DNA of 64,000 nucleotides. Origin: Myxococcales bacterium. Lineage in GTDB: Bacteria; Myxococcota_A; Polyangia; Polyangiales; Polyangiaceae. A model generated the notes under the pieces. It saw only the letters and a program-made list of their open reading frames with translations, was not told the DNA's origin and searched no databases. The position numbers and the translations under genes are program-made. The stretch covers positions 33,483 through 97,482 of the forward strand of contig SECP01000034.1 in assembly GCA_004193285.1 (NCBI GenBank), read 5' to 3'. Positions 19,593-28,775 of the stretch are shown in pieces. The first letter of the stretch is position 1. Every line of letters starts with the position of its first letter.

Positions 19593-20960
19593 GTGACTTC
19601 ACCACAAATTGTGGGCGTGCCTGCGCATGCCCCGATGCAGGGGGCCGCTTTTGCGGCCCTTGGCCTTTCGCCTGCCTTGGTGCGTGCCGTAACCCAAGAG
19701 GGTTACGAGAAACCCACGCCCATCCAGGTCCAGGCCGTCCCCGAGGTACTCGGTGGACACGACTTGCTCGCTACCGCGCAAACCGGTACGGGCAAGACCG
19801 CGGCATTCTTGCTGCCGATCCTTCAGCGACTCTCCGGCAAGAAATCCGGTGGGATTCGAGCGCTGATCTTGTCCCCAACGCGTGAGCTCGCGGCACAGAT
19901 CGCCGAGCGCGCGGACGCCTACGGGCGTCACGTGGGGCTACGCAACGCCGTTATCTTCGGTGGCGTCGGGCAAAACGCGCAAGAGCAAATGCTCCGGCGC
20001 GGGGTAGACGTGCTGGTGGCAACACCAGGGCGCCTGCTGGACCTGATGAACCAGGGCATCCTCAAGCTCGGCAGCGTGGAGCATTTCGTGCTCGACGAAG
20101 CCGATCGCATGTTCGACATGGGCTTCATCAACGACGTGCGTCGCGTCGTCGCGGCCCTGCCCAAGCAACGGCAAACGCTCCTCTTCAGCGCCACCATGCC
20201 GAAAGACGTGGTCGAGCTGTCGCGCAGCATCTTGAACAACCCGCGCCGCGTGGCGGTGGAGCCTCAAACCACCAGCGCGCGCACCGTGAGCCAGGCTCTG
20301 TACCTGGTCGCCAAACAGCAAAAGGGGCAGCTTCTGCAACATGTGCTGTCGGGCCAGGACGTGACCCGCACCATCGTGTTCACGCGCACCAAGCACGGCG
20401 CGAACCGGGTGTCGGATCAACTGCAACGTCGAGGCATCGGCGCGGCGGCGATTCACGGTAACAAGTCGCAAAGCGCGCGAGTGCGAGCGCTGGACGCCTT
20501 CAAGCGCGGCACCTTGCCGGTCTTGGTGGCGACGGACATCGCAGCCCGCGGGATCGACGTGGACGAGGTGAGCCACGTCATCAACTACGACTTGCCCAAC
20601 GTTCCGGAGAGCTACGTGCACCGCATCGGTCGCACGGGGCGAGCCGGAGCGAGTGGACACGCCATCTCCTTCTGCGAGCCGGACGAACGCTCGGAGCTGC
20701 ACGCGATCGAGCGCTTGCTCGGCCATCGCATCCCGCAGCTTCAAGCGGACTTGCCGCCGCTGCCACCGGAGGCACCGCGTCCTCCGCAGCAGCAAGCGCA
20801 AGGCGGCGGTGGCCGAACGGATGGTCGTGGTGGTCCCCAGCGCGACGGAGGCCGGCCCAACAGCACCGGTGGCCGCTCGTTCCGCCCTGCAGGTCAGGGT
20901 GGGGGGCCAAGGCGTGGTGGTAGCAGCGGCGGGCAACGCCGTCGCGGCCCCGCTCGCTGA
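19593..20960 (+). CDS. DEAD-box ATP-dependent RNA helicase, RhlE-like
   Basis: 455 residues from GTG at 19593; ATG at 19635 is a possible shorter start nearer the Q motif. All motifs are present in order: Q motif (FAALGLSPALVRAV, PTPIQ), Walker A AQTGTGKT, PTRELAAQ, DEAD (VLDEADRMFDMGF), SAT (FSATMP), IVFTRTKHGAN, ATDIAARGIDV and HRIGRTGRAG. The C-terminus (about 390-455) is Pro/Gln then Gly/Arg-rich, typical of RhlE relatives that bind RNA non-specifically. It unwinds RNA duplexes in ribosome assembly or decay. It follows the RRM gene closely and ends at a strong terminator. Confidence 0.93.
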   Translation: MTSPQIVGVPAHAPMQGAAFAALGLSPALVRAVTQEGYEKPTPIQVQAVPEVLGGHDLLATAQTGTGKTAAFLLPILQRLSGKKSGGIRALILSPTRELAAQIAERADAYGRHVGLRNAVIFGGVGQNAQEQMLRRGVDVLVATPGRLLDLMNQGILKLGSVEHFVLDEADRMFDMGFINDVRRVVAALPKQRQTLLFSATMPKDVVELSRSILNNPRRVAVEPQTTSARTVSQALYLVAKQQKGQLLQHVLSGQDVTRTIVFTRTKHGANRVSDQLQRRGIGAAAIHGNKSQSARVRALDAFKRGTLPVLVATDIAARGIDVDEVSHVINYDLPNVPESYVHRIGRTGRAGASGHAISFCEPDERSELHAIERLLGHRIPQLQADLPPLPPEAPRPPQQQAQGGGGRTDGRGGPQRDGGRPNSTGGRSFRPAGQGGGPRRGGSSGGQRRRGPAR

Positions 20961-20970
20961 CGCCAGCGTG

Positions 20971-21036
20971 AACGGCCGTGGTGACCGGCTCGGTGCGGCA
21001 ACGCTCCGGGCTTGGTCGTCACGGCCGTTTTCTTTT
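20971..21036 (+). terminator. Rho-independent terminator after the DEAD-box gene
   Basis: Outer 10-base perfect stem AACGGCCGTG (20971-20980) with CACGGCCGTT (21020-21029), plus an inner GACC/GGTC pairing, then TTTTCTTTT to 21036. It starts 10 bases after the stop codon. Confidence 0.8.
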
Positions 21037-21065
21037 GCGGCGTCGGCAAACTCCCACCCTTTCGT

Positions 21066-21111
21066 GCAAGCTCGCGCGGAAACTGCAAGCTCGCGCGGAA
21101 ACTGCAAGCTC
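21066..21111 (+). repeat. 19-bp direct tandem repeat upstream of transketolase
   Basis: GCAAGCTCGCGCGGAAACT occurs twice exactly (21066-21084, 21085-21103), followed by the first 8 bases of a third copy. It lies between the terminator at 21036 and the tkt start at 21203. It could be a regulator site or a replication-slippage product. Confidence 0.7.
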
Positions 21112-21202
21112 ATGCATCGAAAGCCGGCGTTCGAGTCGCGCGGTGGCAAGACGCTGACTGTTGCGTCCGGGAACGGAAAGACCGATAACCCACGCCACAA
21201 AA

Positions 21203-23251
21203 ATGACGAGCGAGCTGAATAAAACCGTACTGTCCAAGGCAGCGACCGAGGCGCGGGGCCTTGCGATTGATGCTGTCCACGCGTGTCAAAGCGGCCACTT
21301 GGGACTGCCCCTGGGCTGCGCCGAGATCGGCGCGGTGCTGTTCGGCAGCGCGCTTACCCATCACCCCAAACACCCGGAGTGGCTGAACCGCGACCGGTTC
21401 GTGCTGTCCGCAGGCCACGGGTCGATGTTCCTTTACGGCTGGCTGCACTTGAGCGGCTACCCGAACTTCCCGCTGGACGAGATCAAGAAGTTTCGCCAGC
21501 TCGGCTCCAAGACGCCCGGCCACCCCGAGCTGATGCACGCGCCTGACGGCGTGGAGACCACGACCGGTCCGCTCGGCCAAGGCGTGGCGAATTCCGTCGG
21601 CATGGCCGTCGCGGCGAAGATGGCGGAGGCGCGCTTCAACACCGCCGAGCACACCATCTTCGACCATCACATCGTGTGCCTCGCTGGCGACGGCTGCTTG
21701 CAAGAGGGCGTCGCGCTGGAGGCGGTAGAGTTTGCCGGCCATCAGCAGCTCGACAACCTGATCCTCATTTACGACTCCAACGCCGTCACGCTCGACGCGA
21801 TGGCCAAGGAGACTCAGAGCCAGGACGCGGCCAAGCACTTCGAGGCGCTCGGCTGGGACGTGCAAACGGTGGACGGCCACGAGCTGGACGCGTTCGCGGC
21901 CGCGTTCGCGCGGGCCAAGGCAGCCGGCTCCGGCAAACCCCAGCTCATCATCGCCAAGACGCTCATCGGCAAGGGCATCCCGGAGGTGCAGGGCACGCAG
22001 AAGGCGCACGGCGAAGGCGGCGCCAAGTTCGCGGACGAAGCGCGCAAGGGCCTCGGCTTGCCCGCGGAGCACTTCTACGTCTCGGACGAGGTGAAAGCCT
22101 TCTTCGCTGCACGTGAGAAAGAGCTCGAAGCGACGTACACCGCCTGGGGCAAGAAGTTCACGGAGTGGCAAGCCAAGAACCCGAAGCTCGCGGAGGAGCT
22201 CGGCACCACGCGAGCTTCGGCCCACACGCTCCCCGCCGACACGAAGAAAAAGACGGCGGACCTCGCCAGCTTGCTGGCGGCGATCCCGGAGTTCCCGGCC
22301 GACACGAAGATCGCCACGCGCAAGGCCGGTCAGGACGTCCTGCAGCCCCTCGCGGCGCAGAACCCGCTGCTCATCGGCGGCAGCGCCGATCTTTACGGCT
22401 CCACGCTGAACTACATCGGCGACCTGAAGACCGGTAACGACGACTTCAAGCCGGGTAACCGCACCGGCCGCAACATTCGCTTCGGCATCCGCGAGCACGG
22501 CATGTGCTCGATCCTCAACGGCATCGCCGCCCACGGAGTCTTTCGTCCCAGCGGCGCCACGTTCCTCGTCTTTGCCGATTACTGCCGCGCCGCGATCCGG
22601 TTGGCCGCGCTCAGCCACCTACCGGTCATCTACGTGTTCACGCACGACAGCGTCGGCGTGGGAGAAGACGGCCCGACGCACGAGCCGGTGGAGACCATCC
22701 CCGGGCTACGCGTGATCCCGAACTTGGACGTGATCCGCCCCGCCGATCCGGAAGAGACCGCGGGCGCCTTCGCGGCCGCGCTGGATCGCACGGACGGCCC
22801 GACCTTGCTCGCGCTCACGCGTCAAGCGGTGCCGCTGCTCACGGAGATTCCGGTGAAGACGCGCCGTGAAGGAGTCCAGAAGGGCGGCTACATCGCCAAG
22901 AAGGAGACGGCCGCCCTCGACCTGATCCTGCTCTCCGCCGGCAGCGAGCTGCAGCACGCGCTCAAGGCGGCGGAGCAGCTCGGCGCCGGCACGCGTGTCG
23001 TCAGCCTTCCTAGCTTCTCACGCTTCGACAAGCAGCCGGCTGCGTACCGTGAGGAAGTGCTGCCGCGTTCGTGCCGCAAGCGCGTCGCCATCGAGGCGAC
23101 GGTGAGCAGCACGTGGGCCAAGTACGTCGGGCTAGACGGCGCGGTCGTCGGCATCGACCGCTTCGGCATGTCCGCGCCGGGCGGCACCGTGATGAAAGAG
23201 CTCGGCATGACCGCCGAGAACGTCGTGAAGGCCGCGAAGAGCCTGAGCTGA
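21203..23251 (+). CDS. tkt: Transketolase
   Basis: 682 residues from ATG at 21203, the normal transketolase length; a TTG 14 codons upstream is possible. It transfers two-carbon ketol units between sugar phosphates in the pentose phosphate pathway, using thiamine diphosphate and Mg. The N-terminal TPP/Mg motif is GDGCLQEGVALEAVEFAGHQ with the following YDSN. The pyrimidine-binding domain has NIRFGIREHGMCSILNG (catalytic Glu) and FVFT-like HDSVGVGEDGPTHEPVE. The C-terminal regulatory domain is intact. It is a single-gene unit with a hairpin after it. Confidence 0.95.
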   Translation: MTSELNKTVLSKAATEARGLAIDAVHACQSGHLGLPLGCAEIGAVLFGSALTHHPKHPEWLNRDRFVLSAGHGSMFLYGWLHLSGYPNFPLDEIKKFRQLGSKTPGHPELMHAPDGVETTTGPLGQGVANSVGMAVAAKMAEARFNTAEHTIFDHHIVCLAGDGCLQEGVALEAVEFAGHQQLDNLILIYDSNAVTLDAMAKETQSQDAAKHFEALGWDVQTVDGHELDAFAAAFARAKAAGSGKPQLIIAKTLIGKGIPEVQGTQKAHGEGGAKFADEARKGLGLPAEHFYVSDEVKAFFAAREKELEATYTAWGKKFTEWQAKNPKLAEELGTTRASAHTLPADTKKKTADLASLLAAIPEFPADTKIATRKAGQDVLQPLAAQNPLLIGGSADLYGSTLNYIGDLKTGNDDFKPGNRTGRNIRFGIREHGMCSILNGIAAHGVFRPSGATFLVFADYCRAAIRLAALSHLPVIYVFTHDSVGVGEDGPTHEPVETIPGLRVIPNLDVIRPADPEETAGAFAAALDRTDGPTLLALTRQAVPLLTEIPVKTRREGVQKGGYIAKKETAALDLILLSAGSELQHALKAAEQLGAGTRVVSLPSFSRFDKQPAAYREEVLPRSCRKRVAIEATVSSTWAKYVGLDGAVVGIDRFGMSAPGGTVMKELGMTAENVVKAAKSLS

Positions 23252-23268
23252 GCGGTGGCGGGCGCGCG

Positions 23269-23297
23269 AGGGAGCACGGCGTCGTTGCCGGCTCCCT
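23269..23297 (+). terminator. Possible terminator hairpin after transketolase
   Basis: AGGGAGC-A-CGGC, a 6-base loop, then GCCG-GCTCCCT: an 11-pair stem with one bulge, 18 bases after the stop. There is no T-run, so Rho-independent action is uncertain. Confidence 0.4.
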
Positions 23298-23413
23298 GGC
23301 GCCCCTTCAGCCTCGCCCCGTGCAGGTTTACGGGTAAGGCGCGGTTCGAAAGGAGGCGCCTCGCGAAGGCCGGCTGCACCTTATCGGCGCGCGCCGGGTG
23401 GAGGTGCTATTCG

Positions 23414-23429
23414 TGACAGCCAATTGTCA
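23414..23429. promoter_or_regulatory. Inverted repeat upstream of the GH130 gene
   Basis: TGACA GCCAAT TGTCA, five-base arms, 28 bases before the ATG at 23457. It is a candidate operator, but short enough to arise by chance. Confidence 0.25.
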
Positions 23430-23456
23430 TCTCCAATACCCGTCAGACGCTCGGAA

Positions 23457-24908
23457 ATGCGCCTGCTGCCCGACCCGAAGCGGGTGATCTCGAGGCCTTT
23501 TCTCCCGGGAGGCGAGTCCTTTCCCGACGGGCGAACACGAGTCGAACGTATCCTGGCGCGTGTCCTAGCGTTGCCGGAGGTGACCGTCCGCGAGCAACTG
23601 GGGCAGACGATCGAGGCCTTTGCGAGCCGTCACTGGGACTTCACGACCGTCCTGGAGCAAGCATACTCCAGGGTGCAGCGGCACTTGCCCGATCCCGAGT
23701 CTCTCTCGGTGGAGCGCCGGCGCTTGATCGGTGCGTACTTCACGCAGGAATACGCCATCGACGCGGCCGCGCTGAGCAATCCGTCATTGGTGAGAGCGCC
23801 AAACCAGGACGGCGCCGAGGATGGCGCGCTGCGGGTGATCATGAGCCTGCGCTCCATTGGGGAAGGGCATCTCTCTTCCATCCAGCTCCGCTCCGGAGTG
23901 ATCCGCGCGGATGGTCAGCTGCACCTCGACGAGACGACCGGCCACGCCCGAACCGCCACCCATCGCCCGCCGATGTACGAGAAGCTGCTGTTCCGACTGA
24001 AGTTGACGGAGCTGGACTCCTACGCGGACACGGCCGAGCGCGTCTTGGATCGACTGCCCGAGTATTTCCGGACCGAGCAGCTTCATGCTGCGATTCAAGA
24101 GGTGGAGCAGTCTACGGCGCACGACCAGGGCGCCGCTCAAGTGATACGGACCATTCACTGGCTCGCGTCCTCCAACTATGAGTGCACGTTCCACGCGGAC
24201 TCCTCGGTATCCGAGCGTGTGATCTTTCCGTCGAGCCCGACCGAGAGTCAGGGCATGGAGGACGCGCGCTTCGTACGGTTCAGCTACGAGGACGGCAGCG
24301 CCACCTACTTCGCCACTTACACCGCCTACGATGGCTACCGCATCCTGCCGCAGTTGATAGAGACGCGCGATTTTCTCTCATTTCGCGTGTCCACGCTCAA
24401 CGGCAGCGCGGCCGTCAACAAGGGCATCGCGCTGTTTCCTCGCAAGGTTCGCGGCTGCTTCGTCGCGCTAGGGCGACTCGACAACGAAAGCAACCAGCTG
24501 ATCCGCTCCGACAACGTTCGCTTCTGGCACGAGCGGCAGCCGCTGCAGGGGCCGTGTGAGCCGTGGGAGCTGATCCAGCTGGGTAATTGCGGCTCACCAA
24601 TCGAGACGGACGCGGGCTGGCTCGTGCTGACTCACGGGGTCGGCCCGATGCGCCGCTACTGCCTGGGCGCGCTGCTGCTCGATCTGGAGGACCCCTCGCG
24701 AGTCATTGGCCGCCTGCGCGCGCCGCTTCTGGAGCCGGCGGAAGACGAGCGCAACGGCTACGTTCCGAACGTCGTCTATTCCTGCGGCGGAGTGGTGCAC
24801 GCAGGGTGGTTGGTGCTCCCTTACGGCTTTTCGGACGTCGGTACGCGCATCGCAACGTGGCGCCTGGAGGACGTGCTCAACGCGCTGACAAGCGCTGGTA
24901 CAGCTTGA
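23457..24908 (+). CDS. GH130-family glycoside phosphorylase (beta-mannoside type)
   Basis: 483 residues from ATG at 23457; a TTG 11 codons upstream is less likely. Residues about 1-110 are a helical extension. After it the five-bladed propeller of GH130 starts, with LSNPSLVRAP, then GMEDARFVRF holding the probable general-acid Asp, then TYTAYDGYRILPQ. Next come NKGIALFPRKV with basic residues suited to binding phosphate, then LVLTHGVGPMRRY and GYVPNVVYSCGGV. GH130 enzymes phosphorolyse or hydrolyse beta-mannosides such as mannosyl-glucose or beta-1,2-mannobiose. The exact substrate cannot be read here. It converges with two glycosyltransferase genes, overlapping the nearer one by 32 bases, which suggests shared glycan metabolism. 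Confidence 0.8.
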   Translation: MRLLPDPKRVISRPFLPGGESFPDGRTRVERILARVLALPEVTVREQLGQTIEAFASRHWDFTTVLEQAYSRVQRHLPDPESLSVERRRLIGAYFTQEYAIDAAALSNPSLVRAPNQDGAEDGALRVIMSLRSIGEGHLSSIQLRSGVIRADGQLHLDETTGHARTATHRPPMYEKLLFRLKLTELDSYADTAERVLDRLPEYFRTEQLHAAIQEVEQSTAHDQGAAQVIRTIHWLASSNYECTFHADSSVSERVIFPSSPTESQGMEDARFVRFSYEDGSATYFATYTAYDGYRILPQLIETRDFLSFRVSTLNGSAAVNKGIALFPRKVRGCFVALGRLDNESNQLIRSDNVRFWHERQPLQGPCEPWELIQLGNCGSPIETDAGWLVLTHGVGPMRRYCLGALLLDLEDPSRVIGRLRAPLLEPAEDERNGYVPNVVYSCGGVVHAGWLVLPYGFSDVGTRIATWRLEDVLNALTSAGTA

Positions 24909-25884
24909 GGTAGTCGTCCACCATCCGTGCCGCACCGAAGCGTCGCTCCGCCGTGCGCCTCACCTCGCGGCGATCTAGCTTTGCGGCTCGCTCCACCGCG
25001 AGGGTCGCGCTCGCGATGTCGTCGACCAAGAATCCGGACACTCCCGGATCGATGATCTCCGGCATCGATCCGCGGGGGTACGCGACGACCGGCGTGCCGC
25101 AGGCCATCGCTTCTACGACTGACAATCCGAACGGCTCCGCGAACGCGATCGGATGGATCAAAGCCGCGGCGGAGCCCAAGACTCGGGCGCGCTCCAGCGG
25201 TCCAACCGAGCCGAGGTAGGTCACGCGCTCGCCGTCGACGTGGGGTCGCACTTGCTCCTGGAAATAGCGCTCGTCCTGGACGATGCCAGCGATGACGAGG
25301 CGGCGGCCAGCGCGGCGCGCGATCTCAATCGCGTCGGCGGTGCCCTTGTCGGGGTGGATGCGGCCGAAAGAGACCAGCTCTTGGCCGGGCGCGTCCGAAA
25401 ACGGCAAAGACTGCAAGTCGACGCCGTGGTGGATAGTAGCCGCGTAGCTCAGCTCGGGCGCGCGATCTGCGTCGGAGATGGAAACGAAGTGTGCGCCCCG
25501 CGCGTTCACGTACGCCGGCAGAATTGCGGGCCCGGAGAAGCCGTGAATCGTGGTCAGCAGCGGCGCGCGGCAGTGAGCGATGAAGGCCAAGGGTAGCCAG
25601 TCCAGGTGGCTATGGACCAGGTCGAACTCCCCGGAGCGGCTCAGCGCATGAGCGACGTGCAGCGCCTCGCACACGCGGCCATCGAGGGTCTGGTCTTCCG
25701 CGTAGCCCCGAGCGCAAACGCCGTCCAGCTTCGCGCTAGTCACGGAGTCCAGGGTCGCGAATAGGGTCACGTCCACGCCGCGCGCGACGAGGCCCTCCGC
25801 GAGCGCGCCTGCGATGGACTCCCAAGGGCCGTAGTGGCGCGGCGGCGTACGCCAGGCAATCGCGCCCAGCAGGGCCACCTTCAT
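24877..25884 (-). CDS. GT4-family glycosyltransferase
   Basis: 335 residues from ATG at 25884, overlapping the preceding stop by four bases (ATGA). GT-B fold: N-terminal PRHYGPWESIAGALAEGLV for the acceptor side, then HGFSGPAILPAYVN, and the C-terminal nucleotide-sugar site VSFGRIHPDKGTADAI and FAEPFGLSVVEAMACGTPVVAYPRGSMPEII, with the EX7E-type pair in FAEPFGLSVVEA. It transfers a sugar from an NDP-sugar; donor and acceptor are unknown. It is the last gene of the coupled minus-strand carbohydrate set. Confidence 0.88.
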   Translation of the reverse strand: MKVALLGAIAWRTPPRHYGPWESIAGALAEGLVARGVDVTLFATLDSVTSAKLDGVCARGYAEDQTLDGRVCEALHVAHALSRSGEFDLVHSHLDWLPLAFIAHCRAPLLTTIHGFSGPAILPAYVNARGAHFVSISDADRAPELSYAATIHHGVDLQSLPFSDAPGQELVSFGRIHPDKGTADAIEIARRAGRRLVIAGIVQDERYFQEQVRPHVDGERVTYLGSVGPLERARVLGSAAALIHPIAFAEPFGLSVVEAMACGTPVVAYPRGSMPEIIDPGVSGFLVDDIASATLAVERAAKLDRREVRRTAERRFGAARMVDDYLKLYQRLSAR

Positions 25885-28157
25885 GACGGCGCCGTGGTGA
25901 CCACCGCCGCCGTGTCCTGACTGCGCACCTCGAGCAGCGCCAGCAGGAAAGAGAGCGTCGACTCCGCGCCTTGGTTCTCGTTGCGACGCTCGCGATGCAG
26001 CCCGTCGCGGCAGCCGCCAGTGGCGGCGTCGTACAGGGGCAGCCGCAGGTGATTGTGGCCGAAAAACCAGTCGAACGCGCGGCGCCCGTCGCGCGCCCAG
26101 CGGGGGTCGGCGCTCACTCTGAGCGCGGCCAAGCAGGCGGACACCATCGCACCGGCCTCGACCGGTTGCTGGTCGAAGTCCGCCTTGACGCCCCCCCGGT
26201 GGTGGAAGCCGTTCGAGCCCACCGGCGCAAAGTGGTCGTCTTCGGATATCTGCGAATCGGAGAGCCAAGCTAGGGTCGCTAGACCGAGCTGCGTAACCTC
26301 GGGCGAGCCCATGGCTTCGCCTGAGACTATCAGCGCTTGCGGCAGGCGCGCGTTCGAGTAGGTCAGCGACTCCTCGAACCAAGGCCAATCGCGGCTAGCG
26401 GACCTTCGGTGCAGGTCGCACAGCTTCTCCACCAATGCTGCGCGCAACGACTCCGCGACGCTATCGCCGCGGAACGCTCGTAGGTACTCGTCGATTCCGA
26501 GCAGCCCGTAGGCCCAGGCGCGCGGGCTGGAGAACTGCGAAAGGACGGGGAGGGCGGCCAGGAACAGCTCTCTCGCCAGGCCGCGACGGCTCGGCTCGGC
26601 CGAGCGCCCCACGACGCCGCCGAGGGCCCACACCGCGCGGCCATGGCTGTCCTCGGAGCCCACGTCCTCCAGCCAGCGGCGCGAATAGGACATGAAATTC
26701 CGGAAGCGGCCGGTGCCGTGATTGAACGCGTAGGCAACGAAGGCAAGGTAGCGTGCCGCCACCGCACGGGAATGCCGCGGCCAAGTGGTGCTGGCCTCTT
26801 CCATCAGCGTCATCAGGAGCAACGCGCGCGCGTTGTCGTCCAAACAGTAACCCTCTTCGTAGCGAGGCACGTCGAAGGTGGCGTGTTGCACCATCCCGGT
26901 GTCGTCCGTCATGGCGCGGAGGTGATCCAGGTTCAGCTCCGGAAGATCCGCGGGAGGAACGAGCAGCCAGCTGGACGGCACCACGCGACTACGACGTCGC
27001 CCGTCTAGCGCCCGATCGAAGCTCTGCAGGTAACTCCGCGCGACGACGGGCCAGGAGCTGCTGAGCGCATGTTCGGCCGCGCGGCGACCCAACTCCAGAC
27101 GCGCGGGCTCGTCAGCGAGCAAGCCGCCTACGGCGAGGGCGATGGCCGACGCGTCGCGCACGGGGACGAGCACTCCGCGGCCTTCCGCGAGGAGCTCGCG
27201 TGCGTGCCAATAAGGCGTCGATACCACGGCGCGACCCGCCGCGACGGCTCTGGCCAAAGTACCCGACGTGCTCTGCTGGGGATTCAGGTAGGGAGTGATG
27301 TAAATATCGGCCGCGGACAGGAACTCGGCCAACTCGCCGTCTTCCACGAAGCGATCGTGGAAGACGACCGCCTGCTCGATGCCGAGGCGACGCGCCCGGC
27401 TCTGCAGCTCCAACCGGTAGGCCTCGCCATGACGCTCCTTGACGTGGGGGTGAGTGGCTCCCAGCACGACGAACACGGTGGCGGGGTGTTGCGCCAAGAT
27501 CGCGGGCATCGCCTCCAGCACGTATTCGACGCCCTTGTCTGGCGAGAGCAGGCCGAAGGTCAAAATCACGTTCTGGTCGGCCAACCCGAGCTGCGCTTTT
27601 CCGTGCGTCCCCGACGTGGCGAGCGGGATGCCGTGCGGGATGACGTCAATCTGCTCGGCCGACACGCCGTGAACGTCCTGCAAGGTCTCCGCACCGTGCT
27701 GGCTCATCACCACGACGCGAGCGGAGAGGGCGATGACGCGATCCAGGGTCGCGCGCTGCAAGCTCGACGGATTCGTCAAAATCGTATGCAGCGTGGTTAC
27801 CACGGGCATACGTAGCTCCTCGAGCAGGGTCAGTACGTGGCCACCGCACTTGCCGCCAAAGATGCCGTACTCGTGCTGAAGCGAGATGACGTCCACGCCG
27901 CTCGCGTTGAGGAACTGCGCTGCTCGCCGGTACGCCGCGATCTCGTCTTCGGCGATCTCGAAGCGAACGTGCGCCGGGTAGCGGTGAAGCCGCCCCGCGT
28001 CGTTCATTGCGACTACCCAGCTTTCGATGTCCGGGGCCACGCTTGCTACGAAAGCGCGCAAGTCAGTCGTAAAAGTGGCGATTCCGCACTGCCTCGGCAG
28101 GTGATTGCCGACAAAAGCCAGCTTGCGAGCGACGCTCGGGATCTCGGGATGGACCAT
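25881..28157 (-). CDS. Glycosyltransferase (GT4) fused to a C-terminal alpha-toroid glycosidase-like domain
   Basis: 758 residues. Residues about 10-375 are a GT-B glycosyltransferase (HLPRQCGIATFTTDLRAFV; ILTFGLLSPDKGVEYVLEAM; YLNPQQSTSGTLARAVAAGRAV). Residues about 405-750 are all-helical with aromatic and acidic motifs (GYCLDDNARALLLMTL, EDSHGRAVWALG, FDQQPVEAGAMVSACLAA, NENQGAESTLSFLLALL), typical of six-hairpin glycosidases or epimerases. One protein may thus build and trim or recognise the same glycan. It starts 9 bases after the 202-residue gene and its stop overlaps the next GT start. Confidence 0.85.
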   Translation of the reverse strand: MVHPEIPSVARKLAFVGNHLPRQCGIATFTTDLRAFVASVAPDIESWVVAMNDAGRLHRYPAHVRFEIAEDEIAAYRRAAQFLNASGVDVISLQHEYGIFGGKCGGHVLTLLEELRMPVVTTLHTILTNPSSLQRATLDRVIALSARVVVMSQHGAETLQDVHGVSAEQIDVIPHGIPLATSGTHGKAQLGLADQNVILTFGLLSPDKGVEYVLEAMPAILAQHPATVFVVLGATHPHVKERHGEAYRLELQSRARRLGIEQAVVFHDRFVEDGELAEFLSAADIYITPYLNPQQSTSGTLARAVAAGRAVVSTPYWHARELLAEGRGVLVPVRDASAIALAVGGLLADEPARLELGRRAAEHALSSSWPVVARSYLQSFDRALDGRRRSRVVPSSWLLVPPADLPELNLDHLRAMTDDTGMVQHATFDVPRYEEGYCLDDNARALLLMTLMEEASTTWPRHSRAVAARYLAFVAYAFNHGTGRFRNFMSYSRRWLEDVGSEDSHGRAVWALGGVVGRSAEPSRRGLARELFLAALPVLSQFSSPRAWAYGLLGIDEYLRAFRGDSVAESLRAALVEKLCDLHRRSASRDWPWFEESLTYSNARLPQALIVSGEAMGSPEVTQLGLATLAWLSDSQISEDDHFAPVGSNGFHHRGGVKADFDQQPVEAGAMVSACLAALRVSADPRWARDGRRAFDWFFGHNHLRLPLYDAATGGCRDGLHRERRNENQGAESTLSFLLALLEVRSQDTAAVVTTAPS

Positions 28158-28166
28158 GCTCTTGGC

Positions 28167-28775
28167 TCAGTCGCCCACGACGATGCGCGCCGATACGCCA
28201 CGCATCGCTTGGGTCAGATTTCTGAAGAGGCGGCCTACGTTCTGCATCACGTCGTCCTCGGTGCTGCCATATGCCCAGAACGCGAGCAGCAGTTGCTGGC
28301 CGGCCTGGCTCTCTTCCGGCAAGGCCAGGTAGCGCACCGGCACGAGGGTCGTGCCCACCATGCCCAGCGCGAATTTAGGGTCGAGCCGCGCCAGCTGTTG
28401 GTGGAACGCACTCTTGAGCCAAGCGAGCCGATCACGGCGCGTGTTCAACACCAGGTCGCGGTAGAGCAGCATCAGGCGCCCGGAGCACTCGAGCTCCGCC
28501 TTGACCAGCCGCGTCTCGTTCGGCCCGGGGGCGTTGAACGCGCAGTCCGCCGACTCCAGCGAAGACTTCGGATGGTTGACCCGTTCGAGGAGGGCGTAGA
28601 AGTCCTCCACCGCCGCGTAGCGACGAAAGGGGACGAAGTCTTCGAGGGCGGAGCGGATGAGCTCGGGAGACGCGGTGAAGTCGTAGTGGCGCGCAGAAGG
28701 GTCACTAGCGCTTCCGACCCAGGGGTGAGAACGCGGCTCGCTGAAAGGCGCGCCGTCGTACTCGTACGTCTTCAT
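28167..28775 (-). CDS. Conserved-looking protein of unknown function in the GT/USP unit
   Basis: 202 residues from ATG at 28775, which overlaps the stop of the universal stress protein gene (ATGA). No family is recognised. No signal peptide or membrane segment; the chain is mixed alpha/beta with one Cys pair (ADCAF, LECSG) and many Arg and Leu. The C-terminal half (TTLVPVRYLALPEES, LLLAFWAYGSTEDDVMQNV) suggests a compact soluble domain. Tight coupling on both sides argues that it works with the neighbouring glycosyltransferases. Confidence 0.75.
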   Translation of the reverse strand: MKTYEYDGAPFSEPRSHPWVGSASDPSARHYDFTASPELIRSALEDFVPFRRYAAVEDFYALLERVNHPKSSLESADCAFNAPGPNETRLVKAELECSGRLMLLYRDLVLNTRRDRLAWLKSAFHQQLARLDPKFALGMVGTTLVPVRYLALPEESQAGQQLLLAFWAYGSTEDDVMQNVGRLFRNLTQAMRGVSARIVVGD

